A DNA stretch of 64,000 nucleotides, from the NCBI RefSeq assembly GCF_018968705.1, contig NZ_CP076668.1, positions 5,343,001-5,407,000 on the forward strand, given 5' to 3'. The number at the start of each line of letters is the position of its first letter. Within the stretch, counting starts at the first letter, position 1. The notes under the pieces were generated by a model. It saw nothing but the letters and a program-made list of their open reading frames with translations. It was not told where the DNA came from and ran no database searches. A program made the position numbers and the translations under genes. The stretch comes from Pseudomonas lijiangensis. Its GTDB lineage: Bacteria; Pseudomonadota; Gammaproteobacteria; Pseudomonadales; Pseudomonadaceae. Shown piece by piece: positions 29,150 through 38,938 of this stretch.

Positions 29150-29914
29150 CTATCCCACTATCCCGCGCACGATGAAGTAGAGCAGCGACGGCCCGAGCAG
29201 GCAGCCCAGCCCGGTGTGGAAGGTGGCGGTGAGTGCGCCGTAAGGCACCAGGCGCCGATCTGTAGCAGCAAGGCCAGCCGTCACGCCGCTGACGGTGCCG
29301 GCCAGGCCGCCGAAGACCATCGCGGAGCGTGGGTTGTCCAGCCCCATCCAGCGGGCCGCCATGGGTGTGCCGACCATCACCACAATCGCCTTGATCAAAC
29401 CGGTGGCAATGGACAGGGCCATTACATCCGAGGTCGCACCCAGGGCAGCGCCCGTCACCGGACCCACGATGTAGGTGACGGCTCCTGCGCCGATGGTGGT
29501 CATGCTGATGGCGTCGCGATAACCGAACACCCAGGCAACGCTCGCACCCACGATGAACGGCAGGATGGTGCCCAGGAACAAGGCAACCGCGCCGATCATC
29601 CCGGCCTTGCGTGCTTCGGTGGCCTGCACCTCGAAGGCCGTGGCGACGATGGCGAAGTCTCGCAGCATCGCGCCGCCCATCAGGCCGATCCCGGAGAACA
29701 GCGCCATGTCGGCCAGGCCTTTCTGCCCGCCAGTCAAGGTGCCGCCGACCCAGGCCAGAATCAGGCCGATGACAATCGCAATGGCCGAACCATGCACCCG
29801 CCCGAAAGTGAGTCGCCTGGACAGAATGACCGAAATCCACATGATGACGCCGACGAAGGCGAAGGCTGTGATCAGACCGTTGTGTTCAAGACCTTTCTCG
29901 ATGAGATCCCACAT
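29150..29914 (-). CDS. madM: Malonate transporter, MadM subunit
   Basis: 254-aa membrane protein with about seven hydrophobic helices (GLITAFAFVGVIMWISVILS at the start, LPFIVGASVAWVFGYRDAIS in the middle). MadL and MadM together form a sodium-dependent malonate uptake system in Malonomonas and its relatives. It begins 1 bp after madL ends and is the last gene of the mdc operon. Confidence 0.9.
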   Translation of the reverse strand: MWDLIEKGLEHNGLITAFAFVGVIMWISVILSRRLTFGRVHGSAIAIVIGLILAWVGGTLTGGQKGLADMALFSGIGLMGGAMLRDFAIVATAFEVQATEARKAGMIGAVALFLGTILPFIVGASVAWVFGYRDAISMTTIGAGAVTYIVGPVTGAALGATSDVMALSIATGLIKAIVVMVGTPMAARWMGLDNPRSAMVFGGLAGTVSGVTAGLAATDRRLVPYGALTATFHTGLGCLLGPSLLYFIVRGIVG

Positions 29915-29915
29915 A

Positions 29916-30332
29916 TCAGCGGCCTCCTACAGGGGTTGCAGTCGGGATCACGTCCGGCTCTTCCTTGGGCAGCGGCTCGCCCCGGTTGGTACGGCTGATC
30001 AACGCAATGGTGCAGGCACACAACACCACCGAACCGATGGCTGCCAGCACGGCAACAGGTCCGCCCTTGAGCGCTGTGACCACATTCTGTTGGGCGGCCA
30101 TGGCCACCACCACCGGAATGTACATGGCACCCCAGAAGCCGACGCCCATCTCGCATTCCTTGCTCATGCCGCCGTTTTTCTCCATCCACAGGCGGGCGCA
30201 GATCAACAGGATCATGGCGATACCGACACCGCCCACGTTGGATTTGACCCCCAGCAGAACGCCGAGCATGTCACCTAGAATCACCCCTGCAAGGGTGCAA
30301 ATAGCCAGCAAAGCCACACCGTAGATAATCAT
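29916..30332 (-). CDS. madL: Malonate transporter, MadL subunit
   Basis: 138-aa membrane protein with four helices (MIIYGVALLAICTLAGVILG; GVGIAMILLICARLWMEKNG) and a polar proline-rich C-terminal tail. Partner of MadM. It starts 70 bp after mdcH, the only sizeable gap in the operon. Confidence 0.9.
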   Translation of the reverse strand: MIIYGVALLAICTLAGVILGDMLGVLLGVKSNVGGVGIAMILLICARLWMEKNGGMSKECEMGVGFWGAMYIPVVVAMAAQQNVVTALKGGPVAVLAAIGSVVLCACTIALISRTNRGEPLPKEEPDVIPTATPVGGR

Positions 30333-30402
30333 TGTTGTTATTCCTCAATTGCGTTGCCGAAGTTGTTGTTTTTGTCCTTCGCAGCAGCATTGCACTCACA
30401 CT

Positions 30403-31338
30403 TTATGGATTGCGGGTTCCCTCCTCTCGCGACAACGCGACCAGACTGTCCAGGCGAGCGCCTTGAAAGGCGACAGCCGTTCCTTGTTCAAACACCTTGC
30501 GCGCCAGCCCCGTCAGCACGGTGCCGGGCGGTAACTCGATCTGCAGCCGCACGCCACGCTCGTAGGCGGTCTGCACGGTGCTGCGCCAGTCAATGACCCG
30601 GCACATGTTGAAGGTCAGGTCATCGCGCAGTTTTTCGACGTTCACGATGGGGCGCGCTGTACTGCCGCTCAGATAACGCACCTTGGGCGTTTCAAGGCGA
30701 ACCTCAGCGAAGGCCTTGGCCAGCACCTGCGCCGGTTCATCCAGCAGAGCGCAATGGGACGGCACGCTCACGGCCAGGCGTTTGACGGCAGCGGCGCCGG
30801 CCTCTTTGGCCAGACGCCCGACCTGCTCCATCGCCTGGCTGCTGCCAGCAATGACGCATTGGTTATCGGCGTTGATATTGGCCAGGAAAACCGGCGTCTC
30901 CTGGCTGTGAACCCGGTCAATCGATGCCTCGATACAGGCTTGATCCAGACCGATAATGGCGGTCATGCCATAGCCTTCGGGGTAAGCGTTCTGCATCAAC
31001 TCGCCGCGCAGGGCCACCAATCGCAACGCATCCTCGAAAGCCAGAGCCCTGGCGACGACAGCTGCCGGATAAGCCCCAATCGACAGGCCGGCGACGTAAT
31101 CCGGCTGACAACCGTGGTGCTGCAAAACCCGGGCACAGGCCACCCCGGCGATCAGCAGGCAAAGCTGAACGGAACGGGTCGACTGCAACGCTTCGGCACA
31201 GTCCAGCGCCAATACATCCTCGCCCAGAGCCTCGGCAGCTTCGTGCAGGCAATCGTGGACCAGAGGCAAATCCGGCAACTGATGCAACATGCCCACTTGC
31301 TGCGCGCCCTGGCCGGGAAACACCCAGAAGCTGCTCAT
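30403..31338 (-). CDS. mdcH: Malonyl-CoA:ACP transacylase of malonate decarboxylase
   Basis: 311 aa, FabD-like. The N-terminal WVFPGQGAQQVGML and the nucleophile elbow VAGLSIGAYPAAVVA are visible, as is the late PSHCALLD histidine region. It primes the MdcC carrier protein with malonyl from malonyl-CoA. ATG 31338 overlaps the mdcG stop as ATGA; the frame upstream to 31362 is not needed. Confidence 0.92.
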   Translation of the reverse strand: MSSFWVFPGQGAQQVGMLHQLPDLPLVHDCLHEAAEALGEDVLALDCAEALQSTRSVQLCLLIAGVACARVLQHHGCQPDYVAGLSIGAYPAAVVARALAFEDALRLVALRGELMQNAYPEGYGMTAIIGLDQACIEASIDRVHSQETPVFLANINADNQCVIAGSSQAMEQVGRLAKEAGAAAVKRLAVSVPSHCALLDEPAQVLAKAFAEVRLETPKVRYLSGSTARPIVNVEKLRDDLTFNMCRVIDWRSTVQTAYERGVRLQIELPPGTVLTGLARKVFEQGTAVAFQGARLDSLVALSREEGTRNP

Positions 31339-31967
31339 GCGCTCACCCCAGACTGCTGCCATGGATCGCTGACCAGTCGGGTATCTGTCGAACTTTTGAA
31401 CAGAACCTCACGGGAAGACCCGGCCCACTCCTTCAAAGCCACCGCCCCTTCGGCCAGTTGCAACTGAACATCGACCCGGCAGATGGCTGTTTCCAGCGCC
31501 TCCACCAGTTCAGCAGCCCAACCGCGACTCACAGGCTCCGGCGTGCGCAAAATCAGATCCAGATCGCTGCCCTGATGCAGCGCGGCAAAACCACTGGCCA
31601 GCTCGAAGCCTGCACTGCCACTGACACCCCAGCTCAAGTCCAATACGTCCATTACCGGACGGACCTGACTCAATGCATCCAGCGCAGGCCAGCGTTGGGG
31701 ATTTCTGTCAGTCAGATGAGTCAGTTGTTCAGGACGTACATGACGCTCGATGGCCGAGCACGGCATGGTCGTGGCATAGCGTTGCTCGCGACGCGGCCCG
31801 CGGATACCCACCGCCACCTGCCCTGCCGCAACAGCACCACGGCGCACCACCACTGGCTGGCCCTGACTGATCACTTCAAACACCCAGTCAGGCGCATCCC
31901 CAGGCAAGCCGGACAGGCTCATGCCCCACAACAAATCATGGGGCAGCACCGCCAGCGGGGTATTCAT
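31335..31967 (-). CDS. mdcG: Phosphoribosyl-dephospho-CoA transferase (holo-ACP synthase)
   Basis: 210-aa nucleotidyltransferase that attaches the 2'-(5''-phosphoribosyl)-3'-dephospho-CoA prosthetic group to MdcC. The HDLLWG N-terminus, WGVSGSAGFELASG and the metal-site SDLDLILR (Asp-x-Asp) are seen. Its ATG shares a base with the mdcE stop (TAATG). Confidence 0.9.
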   Translation of the reverse strand: MNTPLAVLPHDLLWGMSLSGLPGDAPDWVFEVISQGQPVVVRRGAVAAGQVAVGIRGPRREQRYATTMPCSAIERHVRPEQLTHLTDRNPQRWPALDALSQVRPVMDVLDLSWGVSGSAGFELASGFAALHQGSDLDLILRTPEPVSRGWAAELVEALETAICRVDVQLQLAEGAVALKEWAGSSREVLFKSSTDTRLVSDPWQQSGVSA

Positions 31968-32767
31968 TACCACTGAGCCCGCAGCAGTTGGCGCACGTTC
32001 GACGAAGCTGCGCGATTGCTGGCACCCAGTCGACTGCTCAAGTCAGCACCTGTGGCCTGAACATCCTTGATGGCGCTGCCCAGCACATGCTGAACCTGAG
32101 CGACATCATCGGCCGCCGGTTGCTCGATCTGGCTGACCGACAAGGTTTCCCACAGCAAACCCAGGCTCGCGTAATTGTCGATGTCATAAGCCATAGGCGG
32201 GATGCTGGCAGTGAGTTTTTCCAGTTCCTCGACGCTGCGCAGCGTAACGCGGGCGGCGGACGCCTTACCCATGGCATGCACCATCACACCCGGATCGCGC
32301 AGGGCAATCAGCCGGTTGGCCTGATAACCATGAGCCAGAAAGGCGCCAGACATGGCTTTGCCCACCAGCAGGCCAATCACCGGATGCCCGGCCAGCCGCG
32401 CACGGGCATAACTGTCCACAGCGCCCGCCAAGGCCTGATGAATCCCCAAGGCTTCTTCGCGGCGGCCATAGGCCTGGCTCGGCACATCGATAATCGCAAT
32501 CAGCGCACGCTTGTGTTCGGCATCGCGATCCAGCTCGATGGCATCGTCCACGGCCTTGGCAAGACCCCAGCCTTCCAGCAGCCCGACTTCACCCTGGCGA
32601 GCGCGAGGAAAACGGTTATCCGCATCCGCGACCACCGCCAGAAAACGTACTGCCTGTTCGCCCAGCATGCCGTCCGCCGCCTTGACCGAAGCCGGCAGGC
32701 CCACCACTTCCCGGGCCTGTGCGCTCAAGGCATTGAACCAGTTCAAACCGCGTGGGGAATCACTCAT
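31967..32767 (-). CDS. mdcE: Malonate decarboxylase gamma subunit
   Basis: 266-aa crotonase-like carboxyltransferase subunit. RGLNWFNALSAQAREVVGLP at the N-terminus and the oxyanion-type segment LLVGKAMSGAFLAHGYQANR are visible. With MdcD it decarboxylates malonyl-S-ACP to acetyl-S-ACP. ATGA overlap with mdcD upstream. Confidence 0.92.
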   Translation of the reverse strand: MSDSPRGLNWFNALSAQAREVVGLPASVKAADGMLGEQAVRFLAVVADADNRFPRARQGEVGLLEGWGLAKAVDDAIELDRDAEHKRALIAIIDVPSQAYGRREEALGIHQALAGAVDSYARARLAGHPVIGLLVGKAMSGAFLAHGYQANRLIALRDPGVMVHAMGKASAARVTLRSVEELEKLTASIPPMAYDIDNYASLGLLWETLSVSQIEQPAADDVAQVQHVLGSAIKDVQATGADLSSRLGASNRAASSNVRQLLRAQW

Positions 32768-33615
32768 GACTTGGCTCCTTGATAGAGATTGCGCACGGCC
32801 TGCGGGTCGATCTGCGCCGTGGTGTCCAGGCGCGAGAGACGCTGCAGGAACAGGTCGTACTGGCTGCTGCGGTGCTGGGCAGGTACGCCGTCACCGAGCC
32901 AGCCACTGACTTGCTGCCGGATATCCGCCACATCGTCAGCAGCAAAGCCGTCCACCAGCTCGCTGGCGAAACGTTGTTCGCCACCGGTCAGGCTCCAGAT
33001 AAAAGGCCGGTCGCGTGAATCGTATTCTTCGATACCCGCTTCCTGCTCGATCACCTGCGGACCATTCAGACCCAGGCGAGCTTCCTGAGTGACCAGCAGA
33101 TAACTGCACAGGCCAGCGGCGATGGACATGCCGCCGAAACAACCGACACTGCCCGCCACGACACCGATCACCGGCTGGTACTGACGCAGGTCGACAATCG
33201 CGGCATGAATCTCGGCAATCGCGGCCAGGCCCAGATTGGCTTCCTGCAAACGCACGCCACCGGTTTCCAGCAGCAGGATCGCAGCAGTGGGAATGCCCTT
33301 GCGGTTGTCCTCGGCAGCCAGCTCCAGCGCGCCGGCCATTTTCGCGCCGCCCACTTCACCCATGCTGCCGCCCTGGAAACTGCCTTCGATAGCCGCGATG
33401 ACCACGGGGCGTCCATCGACGGTGCCTTTGGCGACCACAACCCCATCATCGGCCTGGGGCACGACACCCTGACGTGCCAGCCAGGGCGACATGACACGGG
33501 CAAACGGATCAATCAGCTCGCGAAAGCTGCCCTCATCCAGCAAGGCTCGGGCACGCTGACGGGCACCGAGTTCGATAAAGCTGTGCTGGCTCAGCAAACG
33601 GGCGGTATCAGTCAT
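32764..33615 (-). CDS. mdcD: Malonate decarboxylase beta subunit
   Basis: 283-aa carboxyltransferase-fold protein (related to acetyl-CoA carboxylase beta). FIELGARQRARALLDEGSF, IEGSFQGGSMGEVGGAKMAG and VAGSVGCFGGMSIAAGLCSY are typical glycine-rich binding segments. Partner of MdcE. Its ATG lies within the last codons of mdcC (8-bp overlap). Confidence 0.93.
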   Translation of the reverse strand: MTDTARLLSQHSFIELGARQRARALLDEGSFRELIDPFARVMSPWLARQGVVPQADDGVVVAKGTVDGRPVVIAAIEGSFQGGSMGEVGGAKMAGALELAAEDNRKGIPTAAILLLETGGVRLQEANLGLAAIAEIHAAIVDLRQYQPVIGVVAGSVGCFGGMSIAAGLCSYLLVTQEARLGLNGPQVIEQEAGIEEYDSRDRPFIWSLTGGEQRFASELVDGFAADDVADIRQQVSGWLGDGVPAQHRSSQYDLFLQRLSRLDTTAQIDPQAVRNLYQGAKS

Positions 33616-33907
33616 GGCCGATCTCCTCGAAACCCTGTTCCAGACGCAGACGCACCACGCCCGGTGTCGCCCCGAAATCGTGAATATCGATACTCAGCGC
33701 GGGCGGTGTCTGGCCCTCGAACATGCGCTCGAACAGATGCTGCCAGCGTGCCGAGGCACCGTTGACCGAAGTCACCACCTGAATCGACAGCTTGCCCGGC
33801 AAGCCAGGCTCCAGCAGCACTTCAAGGTCGCCCGAACCGACACAGCCCACCAGCGCACGGCCTGTGGGCGGCTGTCCGGCAGGAAATTCAAAAGACAGGG
33901 TTTCCAT
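33608..33907 (-). CDS. mdcC: Malonate decarboxylase acyl-carrier protein (delta subunit)
   Basis: 99-aa carrier protein. The prosthetic-group serine is Ser25 in the invariant-type motif GSGDLEVLLEPG. ATG 33907 with CGAGGAGTC upstream; a TTG two codons earlier is less likely. It lies just after mdcB and overlaps mdcD. Confidence 0.93.
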   Translation of the reverse strand: METLSFEFPAGQPPTGRALVGCVGSGDLEVLLEPGLPGKLSIQVVTSVNGASARWQHLFERMFEGQTPPALSIDIHDFGATPGVVRLRLEQGFEEIGHD

Positions 33908-33909
33908 GA

Positions 33910-34785
33910 TCAAAGACTCCTCGATAAATGGTCGAGCGCAGGCTCAAGACCATCGATAAACAGGCAGGCGGCAAGCAGGTCGGCAGCGCCGCCAGGAGAG
34001 GCATTCAGGCTCAACAGTTGCTGATCCAGGGCTTGCAGATGACGGCGACCCGCCAGGCTGGCACTGCCTCCGGCATCCAGCACCCGTTGCGCACCCCGCT
34101 GCATGGCTTCCAGCCCGGTCATGCCGGAACGGTGCAATACACAGGTGTCCGCCAGCGTGGTCATGATCGCCAGCAGCGCATCCAGCCGTGCATTCTGCTC
34201 ACCGCTGCCACTGGCCCGGCTGTATTGCAGTTGCGGCAGACCGAAACGGATGACTGCCGGAAAGCCCTGTTGCGCCTGTTCCCTTGCGCCCATGACGCCA
34301 TAACGGCGTGCGACTTCGCGACCATGGCTGGGCTGAGCGATGACATGCCGGTCTTCGATCAGCGCCAGTTGCGCCGCCCGCAGACACAGCGCCGCTGGCG
34401 CACAGTTATCCGGCTCCAGCGCAGCAGCCGTCACCAAGAGGCCCAAGGCCCAGATCGCCCCACGATGGGTATTCACGCCATCAGTGGTGCGCAGCATCTC
34501 TGCTTCACCTTCACGACCAAGACGGCCCAGGGTTTCACGTAATGGCTGGCCAACTTCACCGAGCGCCAGCGCGGCATCGGCCATTTGCTTGAAGGTCGGC
34601 CATAACGACAGCGCCGAAGCGTGCATCAGGCCAAGGTGCAAGTCGGTATGAGCCCCGCTGCCACGCCGGTCGACCAGCGCCGGTTTGGGTGACAGGTCGG
34701 CTTCGTCGATCAGTGCTTCCACAGCCAGATCGGCCAGGTGCTCGCTGAGGGTGACAGGCGGCGAATCCAGTTTGAGTGCGCGCAT
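33910..34785 (-). CDS. mdcB: Triphosphoribosyl-dephospho-CoA synthase
   Basis: 291-aa CitG/MdcB-family enzyme making the prosthetic-group precursor from ATP and dephospho-Co[36 protein letters not shown] and [12 protein letters not shown] match the family. ATG 34785 shares one base with the mdcA stop (TGATG); the frame up to 34833 lies inside mdcA and is not needed. Confidence 0.93.
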   Translation of the reverse strand: MRALKLDSPPVTLSEHLADLAVEALIDEADLSPKPALVDRRGSGAHTDLHLGLMHASALSLWPTFKQMADAALALGEVGQPLRETLGRLGREGEAEMLRTTDGVNTHRGAIWALGLLVTAAALEPDNCAPAALCLRAAQLALIEDRHVIAQPSHGREVARRYGVMGAREQAQQGFPAVIRFGLPQLQYSRASGSGEQNARLDALLAIMTTLADTCVLHRSGMTGLEAMQRGAQRVLDAGGSASLAGRRHLQALDQQLLSLNASPGGAADLLAACLFIDGLEPALDHLSRSL

Positions 34786-36461
34786 CACCAACTCCTGAAT
34801 TTCGCAGGCGGGTTGTACAGGCCGCCCGACCACTGAACCAGTTCGGCAATGCTCTTGGCGGCAAGCAATTCGCGGCTGGCGTCGGTGCGACGAATCCCCA
34901 GATCCTCCGGCAGAGCGATCAGGCCTTCGCGACGCATGCGGGCGGTGTCCTTGGGGTTGTGGCGCATGCCGATCACGGTCACGCCTGCCACGGCGGCAAT
35001 CATCGCCTGACGCTCTTCCAGGCTGCGGGCCTTGTACAGATAGGCGATGCCCTCTTCGGTCAGCAAGTGGGTGACGTCGTCGCCATAAATCATGATCGGC
35101 GCCAGCGGCATGCCGCTTTTCTTCGCCACGTCCACTGCATCGAGGGTTTCGACGAAGGTGGGTTTGCCGCCTTCCTGGAAGGTCTCGACCATCTGCACCA
35201 CCAGCTTCTTGCCGCGCTCCAGATAAGCTTCGGGAGCATCGCCACTCTGCTGGCGCATATCGAGCCAGGCCGGGGTTGCATGACGGCGACCACGGGGGTC
35301 ATGGCCCATGTTGGGTGCGCCACCGAAGCCTGCCAGCCTGCCGCGAGTCACGGTCGAGGAATGCCCGTCGCCATCGACCTGCAAGGTCGCGCCGATAAAC
35401 AGATCCACCGCGTACTGCCCGGCCAGCTGGCACAACTGGCGGTTGGAGCGCAGCGAACCGTCGCGCCCGGTAAAGAACACATCGGGCCGGGCCGCGATGT
35501 AGTTTTCCATGCCCAGCTCGGTGCCGAAGCAATGCACACTTTCGACCCAGCCGCTTTCAATGGCGGGGATCAGCGTCGGATGCGGGTTGAGTGTCCAGTT
35601 GCGACAGATCTTGCCCTTGAGGCCCAGCGACTCGCCGTAGGTCGGCAGGATCAGCTCGATGGCTGCCGTGTTGAAACCGATGCCGTGGTTCAGCGACTGA
35701 ACGTTGTGTTTTTCGTAGATCCCGCGAATAGCCATCATCGCCATCAGCACATGCACGGGCTTGATATGGCGCGGGTCGCGGGTGAACAGCGGTTCGATGT
35801 AGAACGGCTTGTCGGCCACCACCACGAAATCAACCCAGGAAGCCGGGATATCGACACGCGGCAAGTCGCTGACGTCATCAACAAGCTGGTTGACCTGCAC
35901 GATGACAATGCCGTCGCTGAAGGCAGCAGGTTCGATCAGTGCCGGAGTGTCTTCGGTGCTCGGACCGGTGTAGATATTGCCTGCCCGGTCGGCCATGAAA
36001 CCGGCAGCCAGTACGACGTTGGGGATCAGGTCCACCACCAGTCGCGAATAAAGTTCGATGTAAGTGTGGATGGCGCCGACTTCCAGCAGCCCGTCTTCCA
36101 GCAACTGGCTGATGCGCAGGCTTTGCGTGCCGGCAAAGGAGAAATCCAGCTTGCGGGCGATGCCTTGCTCGAAAAGGTCCAGATGCTCGGCCCGCCCCAC
36201 ACTGGGCATGATCATGTGCAGGTCGTGCACCTTGCCGGGATCGACCTTGGCCAGCGCACGGGACAGAAAGTCCGCCTGCTTCTGGTTATTGCCTTCCAGC
36301 ACCACACGGTCCCCGGAAACCAGCAAGGCCTCCAGCGCCGCGACAATCTTGTCAGTCGGCAGAACCACACCATCGGCGAGGGCTCGCACCTGCTCGAGCC
36401 GCCGCTGTTTCTCACTGCGACGACGCGACCAGCGCGCGTCGGGGTTCGTTGTTGTTGTCAT
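34785..36461 (-). CDS. mdcA: Malonate decarboxylase alpha subunit (acetyl-ACP:malonate ACP transferase)
   Basis: 558-aa CoA-transferase-like protein. Start ATG 36461 with GGAG 5 nt upstream; a GTG two codons earlier is possible. The subunit swaps malonate for acetate on the carrier protein: malonate + acetyl-S-ACP gives malonyl-S-ACP + acetate. Recognisable segments are [40 protein letters not shown] and the C-terminal [20 protein letters not shown]. First gene of the nine-gene operon mdcABCDEGH-madLM; every junction up to mdcH overlaps or nearly does. Confidence 0.95.
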   Translation of the reverse strand: MTTTTNPDARWSRRRSEKQRRLEQVRALADGVVLPTDKIVAALEALLVSGDRVVLEGNNQKQADFLSRALAKVDPGKVHDLHMIMPSVGRAEHLDLFEQGIARKLDFSFAGTQSLRISQLLEDGLLEVGAIHTYIELYSRLVVDLIPNVVLAAGFMADRAGNIYTGPSTEDTPALIEPAAFSDGIVIVQVNQLVDDVSDLPRVDIPASWVDFVVVADKPFYIEPLFTRDPRHIKPVHVLMAMMAIRGIYEKHNVQSLNHGIGFNTAAIELILPTYGESLGLKGKICRNWTLNPHPTLIPAIESGWVESVHCFGTELGMENYIAARPDVFFTGRDGSLRSNRQLCQLAGQYAVDLFIGATLQVDGDGHSSTVTRGRLAGFGGAPNMGHDPRGRRHATPAWLDMRQQSGDAPEAYLERGKKLVVQMVETFQEGGKPTFVETLDAVDVAKKSGMPLAPIMIYGDDVTHLLTEEGIAYLYKARSLEERQAMIAAVAGVTVIGMRHNPKDTARMRREGLIALPEDLGIRRTDASRELLAAKSIAELVQWSGGLYNPPAKFRSW

Positions 36462-36724
36462 GATCACTCCACGAATTCGCTGTCGTGGGTCACCTTAGGA
36501 GCGAAGGGTGTGGAGCATCAATCAAGCTGGGAGCGGGATCGTTACGGTCAGAGTAATGAATGGTGATTTTTCGCTTGAGCAACGGACTTTACATACGTTC
36601 ATTCCAGGCAGCGCTGGCTTTCAATATGAATAGCCCAAAACGTTATACCCACAAAACTTCAACTTAAACCCGAACAAACTAAAATAAACAAAACAAAGGA
36701 AGCACTATAACAAGGAACAAGACA
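36462..36724. promoter_or_regulatory. Divergent mdcA / M60-peptidase promoter region
   Basis: 263 bp. The half nearest mdcA is GC-normal and should carry the LysR-type operator for MdcR. The half nearest the peptidase gene (36600-36720) is strikingly A-rich, marking the edge of an AT-rich gene. I cannot assign specific boxes with confidence. Confidence 0.4.
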
Positions 36725-38659
36725 ATGGCCACGCCGACTGCACAACCCATGCATAAACTCATAAGAAAAACCCTTTACTCACTGATACCTTTATTCTTTT
36801 TAATATCAGGTTTTTCAGCAACCGCCGCTGACGATGCGGTCTATGATGACCAGGAAACACTCATGCCCTCAGTCGCGTCTGAAAAAAGTTCAGAGGTCAC
36901 TCAGGCTTCTGCCAGCAGCGTAATTTCTGAGACGTTGATATGGCGAATCCGGGCGGCTGAAATATACGGAGGAGGAGAAAACACTTATAACATCCCCGTG
37001 CTTGAAGATCAGGGAAATGAAATCCAGCGTTTAGCAGGCTGGCAACGTAGAAATATTTATATACCCACGCATGTCTATCTGGACCCTGGAGACACCGTCA
37101 CCCTGAAACCACAAGAATACCCCAGCACGACAACACAATGCTCCGCTCATATATTCCCCAACTTTGACAAACCTTACAGCGCCGCCGAAACCAGCAAGAA
37201 ACTCTTGTACATGTTCATCAACAATACATATAAAGCTGAAATATCAGGCATGCTGATGCTTGCCTGTGTCGACACGGGAAAGAACATGAATAACTGGGCC
37301 AGTTGGGGTAAGGCCGTCACCATCACTACTTCCCCACCGGCAAAGAAAACCTCGCTGTATCTCTATGGAACAACACCACCGAGTGATTGGCCATCTATCG
37401 CGAAATCACCTGATCCTTCCGGCCATGTTTATCTGTTCAATGGTAGAACCGTAATGGATTTCCCTGCGGCAGTTGCAGCACACCATGCAGACAAGAATAT
37501 CGATGCCATGATGCTGGAACACCTGATCATCACATCCAGCTATGACCGTCTCAATGGCCTGAGTTGGCAAGTGGAAAACCCATTGGATACACAGCCCTTT
37601 TCAATGTACCAGGCCGGTTTCAAAAACTGTTGCTCCTCCAGTTACTTCAATGGCTTGATCAGTATTAACTTTGGTGGGGACAGGACAGTCAGCCACTGGG
37701 GGGACTGGCATGAATATGGTCACCAGAATCAATTGGGCTGGAAGTGGAACCACCTTACAGAAATCAGTAACAACCTGTTTTCCCTGGAAGCGTGCAAGAT
37801 GCTGACCGGTAAAAAAACAGGTGACTTCAGCCGGTGCCATTCCAGATTTGGCTCATATGTTTCCTCGGATCCAGAGTCCGTGGGGCGTTTTCTGGCAACG
37901 GATGGTTTACCTGACATACCCGAGAGCGGCGCGGATAGAACGTTAATGATGCTCGGGCAACTGTATGTATCTTTCCCGAACTGGCATGCCCAATTCGCCA
38001 AGGATTTTCGCGCGGCCTATGCCCGTGGCGATAACGCTGCCGACTTCTCCACAGAGCAGAAGAAAATCGACTGGTTCGTGCTCAATACCAGCCGGATAGT
38101 CGGCAGGGATTTACGTAGCTTCTTTGATAAATGGTCACTGACTTACACGGCAACGGCGCGTGAAGCAATCGCAGCCCTCAAGCTGCCAGAACCCATCAAG
38201 CCCAGCATCCAGCACTCCGCAGACTGGACCATTTCTGCAAACCCGGTCATCGAAGGCGTCATTCCAGTGCCTGCCCTGAAACACTCCCTCGGGCTTATTG
38301 CCTATGACAGAGAAGAAGGGCCGACATCGCTGCAAACAACCGGGGAAGAAAGTTATACACGATTGACCACGCTGCTCGTCGGCTCTAAAAGAGTGCCCTA
38401 CCCGGTCGTCCTGCGAGGCACCTTGAAACATGGTGAATGCCCCGACGAAGGCCCTATGCATGCCATTGCGACCTGCGTGGGCACTGACCGTAATGTCTAC
38501 TGGAAGTTGACTTACAACCCCATAGACAACGTGTTATCGCCACTGCCCGACGACAATTACGAAGGCGTGTTGAGACTTGGGATACGGGCTGCCTATGACG
38601 AGAACTGGGGCGGCACTCTGACCGTGCCGCTCAAGTTTAATGTTACGAAGAGTCAGTAG
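36725..38659 (+). CDS. Secreted M60-like (enhancin-type) zinc metallopeptidase
   Basis: 644 aa. ATG 36725 with AAGGAACAAG upstream. N-terminal basic stretch plus hydrophobic core (LYSLIPLFFLISGFSATAA) is a signal peptide with likely cleavage near residue 35. Gluzincin motif HEYGHQNQLGWKWNHLTE: H329, E330, H333 with a downstream glutamate E346, as in M60/enhancin peptidases. A C-terminal domain (~480-644) follows. Such enzymes cut mucin-type O-glycoproteins and are common in host-associated bacteria; the target here is unknown. The gene is visibly more AT-rich than its surroundings, suggesting transfer. Confidence 0.88.
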   Translation: MATPTAQPMHKLIRKTLYSLIPLFFLISGFSATAADDAVYDDQETLMPSVASEKSSEVTQASASSVISETLIWRIRAAEIYGGGENTYNIPVLEDQGNEIQRLAGWQRRNIYIPTHVYLDPGDTVTLKPQEYPSTTTQCSAHIFPNFDKPYSAAETSKKLLYMFINNTYKAEISGMLMLACVDTGKNMNNWASWGKAVTITTSPPAKKTSLYLYGTTPPSDWPSIAKSPDPSGHVYLFNGRTVMDFPAAVAAHHADKNIDAMMLEHLIITSSYDRLNGLSWQVENPLDTQPFSMYQAGFKNCCSSSYFNGLISINFGGDRTVSHWGDWHEYGHQNQLGWKWNHLTEISNNLFSLEACKMLTGKKTGDFSRCHSRFGSYVSSDPESVGRFLATDGLPDIPESGADRTLMMLGQLYVSFPNWHAQFAKDFRAAYARGDNAADFSTEQKKIDWFVLNTSRIVGRDLRSFFDKWSLTYTATAREAIAALKLPEPIKPSIQHSADWTISANPVIEGVIPVPALKHSLGLIAYDREEGPTSLQTTGEESYTRLTTLLVGSKRVPYPVVLRGTLKHGECPDEGPMHAIATCVGTDRNVYWKLTYNPIDNVLSPLPDDNYEGVLRLGIRAAYDENWGGTLTVPLKFNVTKSQ

Positions 38660-38663
38660 TTCG

Positions 38664-38702
38664 TTCGCGAATGAATTCGCGGAACGGATTCATTCGCGAA
38701 AA
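38664..38702. repeat. REP pair after the M60 gene
   Basis: TTCGCGAATGAATTCGCGGA and CGGATTCATTCGCGAA in close succession, between the convergent peptidase and small-protein genes. Confidence 0.75.
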
Positions 38703-38707
38703 TCCAT

Positions 38708-38938
38708 TTACCGCAGCGACCGCTCCACCATGGTCCTGGCCATTTCAATCAAATGGACCACGGAAAACGCCAGGTCACGTTGCGCACCGCTGAGGCTATC
38801 GCCGCATTCGTATGCAGTGGCCATGGCGCAGCGCAACAAGTCGGAGGCATGGACAAGGGCTTCTTCTTGGCCAAGAGATTCGCTGGCTGTGAAATGAGCG
38901 GTTGGGGTAATGGATGTTTCGGGCGGGACTTCATGCAT
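38708..38938 (-). CDS. DUF3077-like small protein, copy 1
   Basis: 76 aa from ATG 38938, preceded by TAGGAG with 8-nt spacing. The sequence begins MHEVPPETSITPTAHFTASE and continues with LGQEEALVHASDLLRCAMAT and AQRDLAFSVVHLIEMA. It resembles a family of small soluble helical proteins frequent and often duplicated in Pseudomonas; DUF3077 is my assignment from memory. Function unknown. It is nearly identical over residues ~12-76 to copy 2 at 39398-39628. A long structured leader precedes it. Confidence 0.75.
   Translation of the reverse strand: MHEVPPETSITPTAHFTASESLGQEEALVHASDLLRCAMATAYECGDSLSGAQRDLAFSVVHLIEMARTMVERSLR

Noticed and set aside
34776..36566. Plus-strand 596-codon frame
   Set aside because: Antisense to mdcA; mdcA fits the operon and family, the other frame has no recognisable content.
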